Source: Leptolyngbyaceae cyanobacterium (GTDB lineage: Bacteria > Cyanobacteriota > Cyanobacteriia > Cyanobacteriales > Aerosakkonemataceae). Taken from it: a DNA stretch of 64,000 bases. This document shows, one piece after another, positions 1 through 8,920 of this stretch. The DNA is taken from contig DATNQN010000080.1 of NCBI GenBank assembly GCA_036703985.1, positions 1 to 64,000 of the forward strand, read 5' to 3'. Below the pieces are notes generated by a model. It saw only the letters and a program-made list of their open reading frames with translations. It made no database searches and was not told the origin of the DNA. Each line of letters starts with the position of its first letter. Within the stretch, counting starts at the first letter, position 1. Both the position numbers and the translations under genes were made by a program.

Positions 1-28
1 GGATGGGGGGATGGGGGGATGGGGGGAA
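1..28. repeat. G-rich 8-bp tandem repeat
   Basis: The window opens with three or more copies of an ATGGGGGG unit. It is a short simple-sequence tract downstream of the kinase gene on the minus strand; no gene is seen in bases 1-147. Confidence 0.7.
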
Positions 29-109
29 TATTTTTTACTTGAGATTTCATTCTTTATCCTTCAGGCTTTATCCTATATATTCGATCGTACATCCTTCATT
101 CTTGACAGA

Positions 110-135
110 GTTGGGTTTCCTCGCGTCAACCCAAC
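110..135. repeat. Palindromic dispersed repeat, GTTGGGTT/AACCCAAC
   Basis: Eight-base perfect arms (110-117 and 128-135) around a 10-base loop, just past the stop of the large minus-strand kinase. A related GTAGGTTG...CAACCTAC palindrome lies at 23437-23469. It could double as a weak terminator; there is no U-run. Confidence 0.5.
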
Positions 136-147
136 CTACGAAAAACT

Positions 148-3100
148 TTATCCTTCATCCTTTAGAAGTGGTAGCCTGATGGTAAACGTTGCGCCTTTAC
201 CTTCGCCGGGACTGTGGGCAAAAACCGTACCGCCATGTAGTTCTACTAGATGACGGACTATAGCTAATCCTAAGCCGAGTCCACCGTGCGATCGCGTAAT
301 GCTGCTGTTTTCTTGGCGAAAGCGATCGAATACGTAAGGAAGGAAGTTAGGATTAATACCTTGTCCCGTATCGCTTACTTGGATTCGGGCATATTTAGGA
401 GTGAGAGATTTGGAATTACTGACCGGTGAGAGTGAATGAGCAGGGGTAGTACTTGATGGTTGTTCTCCCAACATTTCCCGTGACAAACGAATGTCGATTC
501 GTCCGCCAGAGGGGGTAAACTTGATGCCATTGGATAGTAAATTCCAAATCGCTTGTTGTAAAGCATCAGCATCCCCCGCGACTAGTCCCACAGGTTCGGC
601 AAAATAGTTCAGTTCGATCCCTTTAGCTTCAGCCGTCGGTCGTACTGTATCCAAAGCAACCATAATTATCGGGTTAAGCTCAACAGGAGACAGTTCTAGT
701 TGTAGTTTGCCCCGGATGATGCGGGAGACATCCAACAGATCGGATACCATTTGAGTTTGGGCGCGGGCGTTGCGTTCGATCGTTTCTAAAGCACGCTCTG
801 CGGTGGCAGGATCTATTTTACGACTTCGCAGTAGAGTAGCCCAACCGAGAATCGCATTGAGTGGCGTCCGCAATTCGTGGGAAAGAACGGCTAAAAATTC
901 GTCTTTCAGGCGGTTAGCTTCCCGGGCTTCCTGATGGGTTCTGGCATTATCTACTATAATTGCAGCGCGGCTTGCTAACTCTTCAGCTAGTGCCAAATCT
1001 TGCAGAGAGTAGTGGCGTTTGGATTCGGCAAAAGCAAAAGTTAGCACCCCTAAAGTTTTTCCTTGTACGATCAGGGGTACGACGATCGCAGAGGAAAGAT
1101 TAGGTATTTCTAGATTAAAAACATTGTCTCCGTTAACTGCTCTGTCTTGAGAAAGTTCGGGATAAAATGCTGGATGGCCTGTCTGTAAAATCTCTAGAAT
1201 TGGATGTGTTTGGTGGGGATTTACTAATAGTAGCCGTTGTAATTCTAGTATTTTTTCTGTTTCGGTGCGATCGGGATTGGCAACTGCTAAAGGACAAATA
1301 CTACCATTTTCTTTCACTATATAAACCAGACACCAGTCAGCTAAGTAAGGTACGACGAAATGTGCCAACTGACTGAGGGTACTTTCGTAGTCGAGGGAAG
1401 AAGCCAGAATCATACTCGCTTCTGCTAAGAAAGCAAATCTTTTTTGTTGAGCTTCTGCATAAACACGGGCTGCTTGTTCTTGAATTAATTGGGTTCTTTC
1501 TTCTTCTGCTTGTTTGAGTTCGGTAATATCGCGACTGACCACTAAAGCTGATTCGATCGAACCTTCTTGGTTTAATTCCGGTACGACGCGAGATTGATAG
1601 TTTCGCAGTCCGTTAACGGTAAAGGTTTGAAATTCAATAACTTGTTCTTTACCCGTACTAAAAACTCGATCGAGCGTCGTTTCCCAAAGTTGACATAAGT
1701 TTTCTGGCGAACCTAGTTCTCGGAAAGTTTTCCCGATAAAAGTAGCGGCTGGCATTCCGGTAGTTTTTTCTACTACTGGATTGACGTATAAATATCGTAA
1801 TTCGCGATCGCAACGGAGAACTACATCGGGTGAATTCTCGATTAATGTTTTGAATTCCTGCTCCCGACGGTATAATGCTTGTTCTGCTTGTTTGCGATCG
1901 GTAATATCTCGTTGGATGGCTACCCAGTGAGTATACCAGCCTGTTTCATTTGCTACTGGTACGATGCTGAGTTCTACCCAGATTTCCGATCGATCCTTGC
2001 AATAATTGATAATTTCTACTTCCACTGGTTGCCATTTTTGCAAGGCAGCGCGGATTTTATTCAAAGCAGCGCGATCGCTTTTTGGCCCTTGTAAAATCCG
2101 AGGAGTTTTCCCTATAATTTCTTCACCTGTATAACCAGTTAAGCGGGTAAACGCATCGTTAACGTAAATAATGCGAGGGCCAGGTTTTTCAATCGGTTCT
2201 GCTTCTGTAATGACAACTGCATCGTTGGCATTGACTACCACTGATTCTAATAAGCGCAATCTTTCAATTGCTTTTACTTGTTCGGTGATGTCTTGCACTA
2301 AAGCCACAAAGTAATCGATCGTCCCATCTTGTTGGCGCACGCATTGAGTGACCGTGGTGGTGTGAATTACTTCGCCGTTTTTGCGGATAAATCGCTTTTC
2401 TATCGAATAACTTTGAATTTCTCCGGTCAATACTCGGTTAAAATGGGCGATATCTAGCCCTAGATCGTCAGGGTGAGTAATCTCAGCCCAATTCATTTGA
2501 TTTAATTCGGTTCGCGAATAGCCGAAGATTTCGCATAATTTATCATTTACTTGCAACCAACCTTTATCTAAGGAAGTAATGGCAATCCCAATTAAAGGCA
2601 ATTCAAAGTAGCTGCGAAAACGTTGTTCGCTTTGTCGTAAAGCTTCCTGTTCTCTGATGCGATTGGCGATTTCTGCTTGTAATTGTTTATTGGTTTTGGC
2701 TAATTCAGCAGTACGTTGTTCTACTAAAATCTCCAATTCAGCAGCAAAGTTTTGTAGTGCGGCTTCTGCTTCTTTCCGCTGGGTAATATCTTCAGCAATT
2801 CCCGCAATGCGATAAACTTCTCCTAACTCGTTTTTAATCGGAAATCCTCGATCCCAAATCCAACGAATCGAACCATCAGGCTTAACAATTCGATATTCTT
2901 CTTCCGTGCATTCTCCTTGGATTTGTTTCTCCAAGCTTAAAAATACTCGCCATTGGTCGTCTGGATAAACATTATCCACAAAAGACCTAGCTTCTTCGTA
3001 AATACTCTGGCATTGGCGACCCCAGATCTTTTCGTAAGCAGGACTGATATATAGCATTTGGTAGTTTTTAGTGTCAAACATCCAAAAAACTTGATGGATG

Positions 3101-5022
3101 TTTTCTGCTAGTTGACGAAAGCGTTGGTCGGATTCCTGCAAAGCTGTTAGTGTTGATTGTAATTCTCGTTGCCGAATTTGAATTTCTTTGGCTAAAGTTG
3201 CTAAATCTTTAGTTTGGCTGGCCAACTCTTGTTGCAAGATTTCCCTCGCACGCTTCATGGTGATGAGGTTGTCGATCCGCGCTTTTAACTCTTCGGCTGA
3301 AAAAGGTTTCATCAGGTAATCTTGAGCGCCTTCTCTTAACATTTGCACTCGCAGTTCGTCGTCTGCTTTGGCCGTTAAAAGTACGATCGGTACTCCATCT
3401 AGCTGAGAAATTTCGCGAATCTTCAACACCATACGATCGCCACTCATGTGAGGCATCATCACGTCGGTGAGAATTAGGTCGGGATTTGATTCGATCGCTT
3501 TTTGCAGCCCTTCTCGTCCATTGACGGCAGTAATTACGCAATATTCAGATGCCAGGATTTCGGTGATGAACCGATTCATCTCCAGGTTGTCTTCTACCAC
3601 CAGTACTACCGGAGATTGGTAATTGGGGGGTGCTGGAGGACTGGTAACGGATGAGGTAGGGAGAGGGGAAGATGATGTGAAAAGATTAATTCGATCGAGC
3701 TTTTCATCCTTAAATTGCCCTCCCCAACTGGTAAATGCGGTATCGGATATTTGTTTGGTTTCTACTTTTACTCCTGGTGGCGCGACTAAAGGCAGTTGAA
3801 TCGTAAATATAGCGCCTCCCCAGGAGGAGTCACCGACTGCGATCGTACCACCATGTAACTCTACAAATTCTTTAACAATCGCTAATCCCAAACCAGTACC
3901 GCCAAAAGAGGGATCTCCTGCTTGTTCTCCTTGACGAAAAGGCTCAAAAATGATTTCTCTGAATTCCGGAGCTACACCAGAGCCACTATCTTCTACAGTA
4001 ATAGTGGCAAATGGCGAACCATTAACTACCGAATTTTCTCCTGCTGTCTCACTCGACACGCTCAAACTAATATTGCCGCCACTAGGAGTAAATTTAAAAG
4101 CATTAGAAAGTAAATTGAAAAAAACGCGCTGCAATTTTTCAGAATCGACTTGCGCTGACAGAAATTCTGGAGTTTTCACCCTAAAAGAAATCTCGCGTTG
4201 TTCGGCTAGCGGTTCAAAATGAGCGGCAATAATTTTTACTAGTTGACCTATATTTATTTCTGCATAGCTGATAGTCATTTGTGCTGCTTCTAATTTGGCA
4301 ACATCCAGCAAATCGTTCACCTGTTTGAGCAAAGTTCGAGCATTGCGACGAACGACTTGCAGAGAATAGCGTTGCTGTTGATTTAATTCTTCTGAAGCTA
4401 ACAAATTTTCAGTTGGCCCTAAAATTAATGCTAAAGGGGTTCGCAACTCATGGCTGACGTTAGCAAAAAACTGACTTTTGAGTCGGTCTTGTTCTTTGAG
4501 CTTTTGAGTAAGAGTTTCTAGTTCTTGATTGGCAATTTCTAATTGCTGTTTTCGCTGTTGAGAAGTTTTAGCAGCTTCCACTAGTGCCAAAATTTGGGGA
4601 ATTAGGGTAGGTAGAACCAAAGCAGTTGTCACGGAAGCAACTGCTGTCATCAGTTTTACTTCTCCCGACAGCCAGTAAAGTGGCGTCCACAGCGTCCACA
4701 CATCCATAAAGTGCGTACCGCCACAAGCAGTAATGAATGTTCCAAATAAAAGAAACATCCAATGAAAAGGTATATCTTGACGAGATTTATAAACTAAATA
4801 GGCTAGACACCCAGAAATCGCTACATAAGATAATCCGATTAGCAAATCGGATATGAAATGAAGCGATACTAGTTCTGGCTTCCACAGATAGCAATGACCG
4901 TGTGCAATAAAACCGCTTGCCACTAATAAATTTTGCAATAATCCCGGCCACACTAGCATCAGCCCTAGTGCTATAGCCAATACACCTATGCCGTATGTTA
5001 TATCTTGCCGATGTATGTTCAT
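148..5022 (-). CDS. Hybrid sensor histidine kinase with ethylene-receptor-like membrane domain
   Basis: A 1624-residue sensor protein. Residues 10-140 hold several hydrophobic segments with Asp59, Tyr66, Cys100 and His104 ([13 protein letters not shown]), matching the spacing of the copper/ethylene-binding residues of plant ETR1. Then come HisKA (His191 in SHELRTP) with HATPase (to about 412), a receiver at 472-590 (Asp520, Lys572), four PAS domains (about 630-750, 795-915, 920-1040, 1050-1170), a GAF domain (about 1200-1360), and a second HisKA/HATPase core (His1382). There is no terminal receiver, so output probably goes to a separate protein. The third PAS has a LOV-like RILQG motif but lacks the flavin-binding cysteine. 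The start at 5022 gives the full membrane domain; no clear ribosome-binding site is visible. The ligand is inferred, not shown. Confidence 0.93.
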   Translation of the reverse strand: MNIHRQDITYGIGVLAIALGLMLVWPGLLQNLLVASGFIAHGHCYLWKPELVSLHFISDLLIGLSYVAISGCLAYLVYKSRQDIPFHWMFLLFGTFITACGGTHFMDVWTLWTPLYWLSGEVKLMTAVASVTTALVLPTLIPQILALVEAAKTSQQRKQQLEIANQELETLTQKLKEQDRLKSQFFANVSHELRTPLALILGPTENLLASEELNQQQRYSLQVVRRNARTLLKQVNDLLDVAKLEAAQMTISYAEINIGQLVKIIAAHFEPLAEQREISFRVKTPEFLSAQVDSEKLQRVFFNLLSNAFKFTPSGGNISLSVSSETAGENSVVNGSPFATITVEDSGSGVAPEFREIIFEPFRQGEQAGDPSFGGTGLGLAIVKEFVELHGGTIAVGDSSWGGAIFTIQLPLVAPPGVKVETKQISDTAFTSWGGQFKDEKLDRINLFTSSSPLPTSSVTSPPAPPNYQSPVVLVVEDNLEMNRFITEILASEYCVITAVNGREGLQKAIESNPDLILTDVMMPHMSGDRMVLKIREISQLDGVPIVLLTAKADDELRVQMLREGAQDYLMKPFSAEELKARIDNLITMKRAREILQQELASQTKDLATLAKEIQIRQRELQSTLTALQESDQRFRQLAENIHQVFWMFDTKNYQMLYISPAYEKIWGRQCQSIYEEARSFVDNVYPDDQWRVFLSLEKQIQGECTEEEYRIVKPDGSIRWIWDRGFPIKNELGEVYRIAGIAEDITQRKEAEAALQNFAAELEILVEQRTAELAKTNKQLQAEIANRIREQEALRQSEQRFRSYFELPLIGIAITSLDKGWLQVNDKLCEIFGYSRTELNQMNWAEITHPDDLGLDIAHFNRVLTGEIQSYSIEKRFIRKNGEVIHTTTVTQCVRQQDGTIDYFVALVQDITEQVKAIERLRLLESVVVNANDAVVITEAEPIEKPGPRIIYVNDAFTRLTGYTGEEIIGKTPRILQGPKSDRAALNKIRAALQKWQPVEVEIINYCKDRSEIWVELSIVPVANETGWYTHWVAIQRDITDRKQAEQALYRREQEFKTLIENSPDVVLRCDRELRYLYVNPVVEKTTGMPAATFIGKTFRELGSPENLCQLWETTLDRVFSTGKEQVIEFQTFTVNGLRNYQSRVVPELNQEGSIESALVVSRDITELKQAEEERTQLIQEQAARVYAEAQQKRFAFLAEASMILASSLDYESTLSQLAHFVVPYLADWCLVYIVKENGSICPLAVANPDRTETEKILELQRLLLVNPHQTHPILEILQTGHPAFYPELSQDRAVNGDNVFNLEIPNLSSAIVVPLIVQGKTLGVLTFAFAESKRHYSLQDLALAEELASRAAIIVDNARTHQEAREANRLKDEFLAVLSHELRTPLNAILGWATLLRSRKIDPATAERALETIERNARAQTQMVSDLLDVSRIIRGKLQLELSPVELNPIIMVALDTVRPTAEAKGIELNYFAEPVGLVAGDADALQQAIWNLLSNGIKFTPSGGRIDIRLSREMLGEQPSSTTPAHSLSPVSNSKSLTPKYARIQVSDTGQGINPNFLPYVFDRFRQENSSITRSHGGLGLGLAIVRHLVELHGGTVFAHSPGEGKGATFTIRLPLLKDEG

Positions 5023-5388
5023 CTATCTTTTAGCCCTCTTTACGCAAAGGGTAAAGCAAAATAAAGGTAGTTGTCAGTATCGATATTCAATCAGAATGCC
5101 GCTCTAGTTGAGATATCAACCGAAAATCCCGTATGGGAATTAGATTGTAACAATCCGATACTGCTAATTTATATCAGTGCTTCTCAACAGGGGGGTTGTA
5201 AATCTGAAAAAAGTATTAAACGTTACTTATAATTTAACTAATTTAGATATGGTAAAGATCGACTTTCCATCAGGAACGGGATTAATTTGTTTAAATTTTT
5301 AATAAAGATTGTCTGCTACCAAGATTTCGGCTTGGTATGGGCAGTTGTAAAATTGCTATCTACGCCATAAGATAGAATTTATTTTTTG
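5023..5388. other. Intergenic region between ackA and the large kinase
   Basis: AT-rich spacer that must hold the promoter of the minus-strand kinase and the 3' end of the acetate kinase transcript. I see no convincing hairpin, RNA or small gene in it. Confidence 0.5.
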
Positions 5389-6624
5389 CTAATCATTAAG
5401 AAAATTTGTATCTTTTGATAGTTGCCAACATTCACGAGCGATCGCCCAATCTTCTTGAGTATGAATAACTAAAACCCGTACTTTTGAATCAGCGGTAGCG
5501 ATATCTTCATCTCTAGGAGAACGGAGATTTTTTGCTAAATCTAGTTTTAAACCAAGAAAATCAAAAGCTTCACAGGTAGCAGCACGAATATCGGCAGAAT
5601 TTTCTCCTATCCCGGCAGTGAAAATTAAAGCATCTAATCCTCCCAAACTGGCTAGCATCGCGCCAATATAAGAACGCAGACGATGCACGAACATATCAAG
5701 GGATAGTTTAGCACGGGAATTACCTTGAGCGATCGCATCCATAATCGATCGCAAATCGCTGGATACGCCAGAAATACCTTGCAAACCAGATTGGCGATTG
5801 AGTATTTTGTCAAGTTTATCTGGTGTAGAGTCAGTTTGCCGTAAAATATATAACAATATGCCAGGATCGATCGAACCAGAACGGCTACCCATCATCAATC
5901 CTTCCAAAGGCGTGAATCCCATTGTGGTATCGACACTTACACCGCCACGAATCGCTGCTAAGGAACATCCATTTCCTAAATGACAATTAATTAAGCGTAA
6001 ATCTTGTAAATCTTTTCCCAAAATTTGAGCAGCGCGATGGGTGCAATATTGATGGCTAATTCCGTGAAAACCGTAGCGGCGAATTCCTTCGTTTAACCAT
6101 TCATAAGGGACGGGATAAACGAAAGCAGATGGTGGTAAAGTAGAATGAAAAGCAGTATCAAATACTGCTATTTGGGGAACGTTTCCTAAAATTTGCTCGA
6201 TGGCTTCTATTCCTTCTAAGTTGACTGGATTATGAACTGGTGCAAAAACAGATAATTGCTTAATTGCTGCTTTGACTTCTGAATTAATGAATGTACTTTT
6301 TTGATATTCGCTTCCTCCATGCACTACTCGATGACCGACTATATCAATTTCTCTATTATCTGAAATTACTTTAGTTGAACCGCTTGATAAAGTTTTGAAC
6401 ATTTCAGACATGACAGAGGTGCGAGAATCTGTCTGAAAAGTTTGTTCTAGCTTTTCTCCTCTAGCGGTTTTCACTTTCATTTCCGCTTCACCCTGATGAT
6501 GATTCCAGTCAATTTGGGCTGACCAAATTGGCTGTAGTGGTTCTTGGGGAAGTGCGTTATTATTTATTTCGTATAGGGAAGTTTTTTGGCTGCTTGAACC
6601 TGCGTTTAGTACTAAGATTTTCAT
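5389..6624 (-). CDS. ackA: Acetate kinase
   Basis: Interconverts acetyl phosphate + ADP and acetate + ATP in the cytoplasm. Family signatures are all present: NAGSSSQKTSLYE at the N-terminus, GHRVVHGG, the FDTAFH loop, HLGNGCS, the GLMMGSRSGSIDP segment and TAGIGENS near the C-terminus. About 411 residues, close to the usual 400. I start at 6624 (MKILVLNAGSSS); an upstream in-frame ATG at 6651 would add nine residues not typical of the family and lies in repeat DNA. It is last in a minus-strand series with phosphoketolase, a lactate dehydrogenase-type enzyme and a phosphatase, so its acetyl phosphate probably comes from phosphoketolase. No phosphotransacetylase gene is in the window. Confidence 0.96.
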   Translation of the reverse strand: MKILVLNAGSSSQKTSLYEINNNALPQEPLQPIWSAQIDWNHHQGEAEMKVKTARGEKLEQTFQTDSRTSVMSEMFKTLSSGSTKVISDNREIDIVGHRVVHGGSEYQKSTFINSEVKAAIKQLSVFAPVHNPVNLEGIEAIEQILGNVPQIAVFDTAFHSTLPPSAFVYPVPYEWLNEGIRRYGFHGISHQYCTHRAAQILGKDLQDLRLINCHLGNGCSLAAIRGGVSVDTTMGFTPLEGLMMGSRSGSIDPGILLYILRQTDSTPDKLDKILNRQSGLQGISGVSSDLRSIMDAIAQGNSRAKLSLDMFVHRLRSYIGAMLASLGGLDALIFTAGIGENSADIRAATCEAFDFLGLKLDLAKNLRSPRDEDIATADSKVRVLVIHTQEDWAIARECWQLSKDTNFLND

Positions 6625-6639
6625 GAGATTTTTTTTACC

Positions 6640-6680
6640 ACAGATGTCCACAGATGAACATAGATGAACACAGATGTAGT
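6640..6680. repeat. Dispersed CATCTGTG-type tandem repeat
   Basis: About four units of a 10-11 base motif, (T)CATCTGTG(T/G)(T/A) read on the minus strand, immediately upstream of ackA. The same motif runs occur at 7499-7545 and 59158-59201. Confidence 0.65.
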
Positions 6681-6735
6681 TGTAGCGTTATTGCTTTGTT
6701 GAAGAGATTTTGAGAGATGTTTTTTGGATGAGTTT

Positions 6736-7374
6736 TTAGGTACCGGGTAGGCTGCGTAGTTGTTCGTCCATGTAACAGCGATCGCCTAATACTTCTAATA
6801 GTGGCCCATAGACATCTAGTTTAACTATACTGATGGAACCGGCTAGGGCGTTTATGCGATCGCGATAACGTCCTAAGTCAATTCCCAATAAGCTACAAAG
6901 CATAATTCTAATGGTTGCTTTGTGGGAAACAACTAAGACGTTTCCATCTGCATATTTTTGTTCGATTTCCGTAATTACCAGGGAAGCGCGACTGGCAATT
7001 TGGACGGCGGTTTCTCCTCCTGTGGGGGGATTCCAAGCAGGTTCAGTTAACCAACGAACGTAATCCTCATGATATTTTTGACTCACTTCTTCGACTGTTA
7101 AACCTTCCCATTTGCCGTAACGAATTTCTTTTAATCCGTCTCTCAATTCCATGTCTATTCCAATCGCATCACACAAAGGCTTTGCAGTAGCGATCGTTCT
7201 TTTCATCGGACTTACATAAACAGCCTCCCAAGGTAAAGCAGAATATTTTTCCGCAAAAGCCTTAGCCATTAAAGTCCCGTTTGATGTTAGTTCCGGATCT
7301 AACTCACCGCAATAACCCCCAGTTTTGCTGTAAGTTGTTTCCCCATGCCGTAAAAAGTAAATTTTTAAACTCAT
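6736..7374 (-). CDS. Histidine phosphatase (phosphoglycerate mutase-like) family protein
   Basis: A 212-residue cytoplasmic protein of the histidine phosphatase superfamily. The phospho-accepting histidine lies in the N-terminal FLRHGET motif (His10), the acid/base Glu region is KEIRYGKWEG, and the second catalytic histidine is in VVSHKATIR. The family includes cofactor-dependent phosphoglycerate mutases and many small-molecule phosphatases; length and context do not decide the substrate. Its place between the lactate dehydrogenase-type gene and ackA suggests a role with sugar phosphates or glycolytic intermediates. It is separated from ackA by about 110 bases of repeat DNA, so co-transcription is possible but not certain. 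Confidence 0.88.
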   Translation of the reverse strand: MSLKIYFLRHGETTYSKTGGYCGELDPELTSNGTLMAKAFAEKYSALPWEAVYVSPMKRTIATAKPLCDAIGIDMELRDGLKEIRYGKWEGLTVEEVSQKYHEDYVRWLTEPAWNPPTGGETAVQIASRASLVITEIEQKYADGNVLVVSHKATIRIMLCSLLGIDLGRYRDRINALAGSISIVKLDVYGPLLEVLGDRCYMDEQLRSLPGT

Positions 7375-7776
7375 AATGTTAATTTGTCATTGGTTATTGG
7401 TCATTGGTTATTGGTCATTAGTCATTGGTTATAGCTAATTTGTCCCCACCTAGAATTTTATCTAAAAACATCTATCTACATCGCGATCGCCTTCCAGTTA
7501 CATCTGTGTTCATCTGTGTTTATCTGTGGACATCTGTGGTAAAAAAAGCTTTTAAATTCACCAACCAAATATCTAAATATCTATTATTCATTAGTCATGG
7601 TTAACTTTTCTTATCCTATTATCTAAAAAATCTGTATTCATCGCGATAACCTTACAACTACATCTGCGTTTATCTGCGTTCATCCTCTTACATTTGCGGT
7701 AAAAAAAAGCTTTTAAAATCACCAACCAAATATCTAAATATCTAGGGTGGGCACAGCCCACCATTATCTATATAGA
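7375..7776. repeat. Repeat-filled spacer: heptamer repeats plus a diverged direct duplication
   Basis: Bases 7385-7435 are tandem heptamer-like TTGGTCA/TTGGTTA units. Then two related blocks of about 155 bases follow (about 7429-7585 and 7592-7745), each ending in CATCTGTG/CATCTGCG repeats, a GGTAAAAAAAGCTTTTAAA stretch and ACCAACCAAATATC. A HIP1 octamer sits at 7483-7490. A GGTGGGC/GCCCACC hairpin (about 7746-7762) precedes the next gene's stop. No coding sequence is seen. Confidence 0.7.
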
Positions 7777-8799
7777 TCAAGCAGGCACTTTAGCTGCCAC
7801 CTTCTTAGCAGCGCTAATCTCATTTTGACAAGGACGGCCTTGTTCAAAATCGCTGATATTAGCTAAAGTAGTTTCAGCAATATTATGCAACGCCTCCTCA
7901 GTAAAAAATCCTTGATGTCCCGTCACAATTACATTGGGAAAAGTTGTTAGACGTTGAAAAACATCATCTTGAATGATTTCTTCCGACATATTCTCAAAAA
8001 ACAATTCCGATTCCTTTTCGTAAACATCTAAACCAAGATAACCAATTTTGCGAGATTTCAAAGCAGCGATCGCAGCATCCGTATCAATTAAAGCACCCCG
8101 ACTAGTATTAATTAACATGACACCTTGTTTCATTTGTGCCAAAGCTTCATCATTAATTAAATGATATGTTTCGGGAGTGAGAGGACAATGAAGGGTGATA
8201 ATATCGGAATTGGCAAAAAGTTCGGTAAGTTCTACATATTTGACGCCAATTTGTTCGCATTCTGGATTACGATAAACATCGTAAGCAAGTAAGTTACAAC
8301 CAAATCCCTTCATAATTTGTGATACGATCGCACCAATTTTACCAGTACCGATAATCCCCACAGTACGCCCGTGTAAGTCAAATCCCATCAGTCCATCTAT
8401 CGAAAAATCTCCTTCTCGGACTCGGTTATAAGCGCGATGGATTTTGCGATTCAGGGATAACATTAAGGCGAGGGTATGCTCTGCCACTGCATAAGGCGAA
8501 TAGGCAGGTACTCGCACGACGGTAATTCCCAAATCGTTAGCGACTGGCAAATCTACGTGATTGAAACCAGCAGAACGCAAAGCAAGTAAACGAGTTCCTT
8601 GGGAGGCAAGAATTTTTAAAGTTTCTGCATCTGGTTGATCGTTGACAAAGACGCAAACGGCGGGAAATCCTTTCGCCAAAACTGCGGTGTGGGAATCGAG
8701 TTTTGGTTCCAAGAACACTAATTGATGACCGAATTTGGCATTGGCAGATTCTAAGAATTTGCGATCGTAATTTTTGGTGCTAAAAACGGCTACTTTCAT
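7777..8799 (-). CDS. D-2-hydroxyacid dehydrogenase, D-lactate dehydrogenase type
   Basis: About 340 residues, typical for D-lactate dehydrogenase, which reduces pyruvate to D-lactate with NADH. Visible features: MKVAVFSTKNYDR N-terminus common in LdhA proteins, the nucleotide-binding GTGKIG motif, the substrate-binding arginine in INTSRGALID, and the catalytic histidine in VTGHQGFFTEEAL. I choose the start at 8799; an in-frame ATG at 8844 would add 15 residues ending inside a dispersed repeat. It lies 121 bases downstream of phosphoketolase on the same strand. With acetate kinase it fits dark fermentation, regenerating NAD+. Exact substrate is inferred from family resemblance. Confidence 0.9.
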   Translation of the reverse strand: MKVAVFSTKNYDRKFLESANAKFGHQLVFLEPKLDSHTAVLAKGFPAVCVFVNDQPDAETLKILASQGTRLLALRSAGFNHVDLPVANDLGITVVRVPAYSPYAVAEHTLALMLSLNRKIHRAYNRVREGDFSIDGLMGFDLHGRTVGIIGTGKIGAIVSQIMKGFGCNLLAYDVYRNPECEQIGVKYVELTELFANSDIITLHCPLTPETYHLINDEALAQMKQGVMLINTSRGALIDTDAAIAALKSRKIGYLGLDVYEKESELFFENMSEEIIQDDVFQRLTTFPNVIVTGHQGFFTEEALHNIAETTLANISDFEQGRPCQNEISAAKKVAAKVPA

Positions 8800-8839
8800 G
8801 GAAAAAACCCGACTAATTTTAAGCTTTAGATTGTAAGCT

Positions 8840-8912
8840 GTCATCGGTCATTTGTCATTTGCGATCTGCTTTACCAATGACTAATGACTAACGACCAATG
8901 ACTAATGACAAT
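8840..8912. repeat. Heptamer-type AATGACT/AGTCATT repeat cluster
   Basis: Short tandem units GTCATTTGTCATT and then AATGACTAATGAC in opposite orientation form an imperfect inverted repeat between the lactate dehydrogenase-type gene and phosphoketolase. Related TTGGTCATT units are at 7385-7435 and 55229-55265. Confidence 0.65.
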
Positions 8913-8920
8913 CTAAAATC

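Noticed and set aside
920-1040. Possible typo-level claim of a LOV photosensor domain in the first kinase (residues 920-1040)
   Set aside because: The RILQG motif is LOV-like, but the flavin-linking cysteine is absent, so only a generic PAS call is supported.
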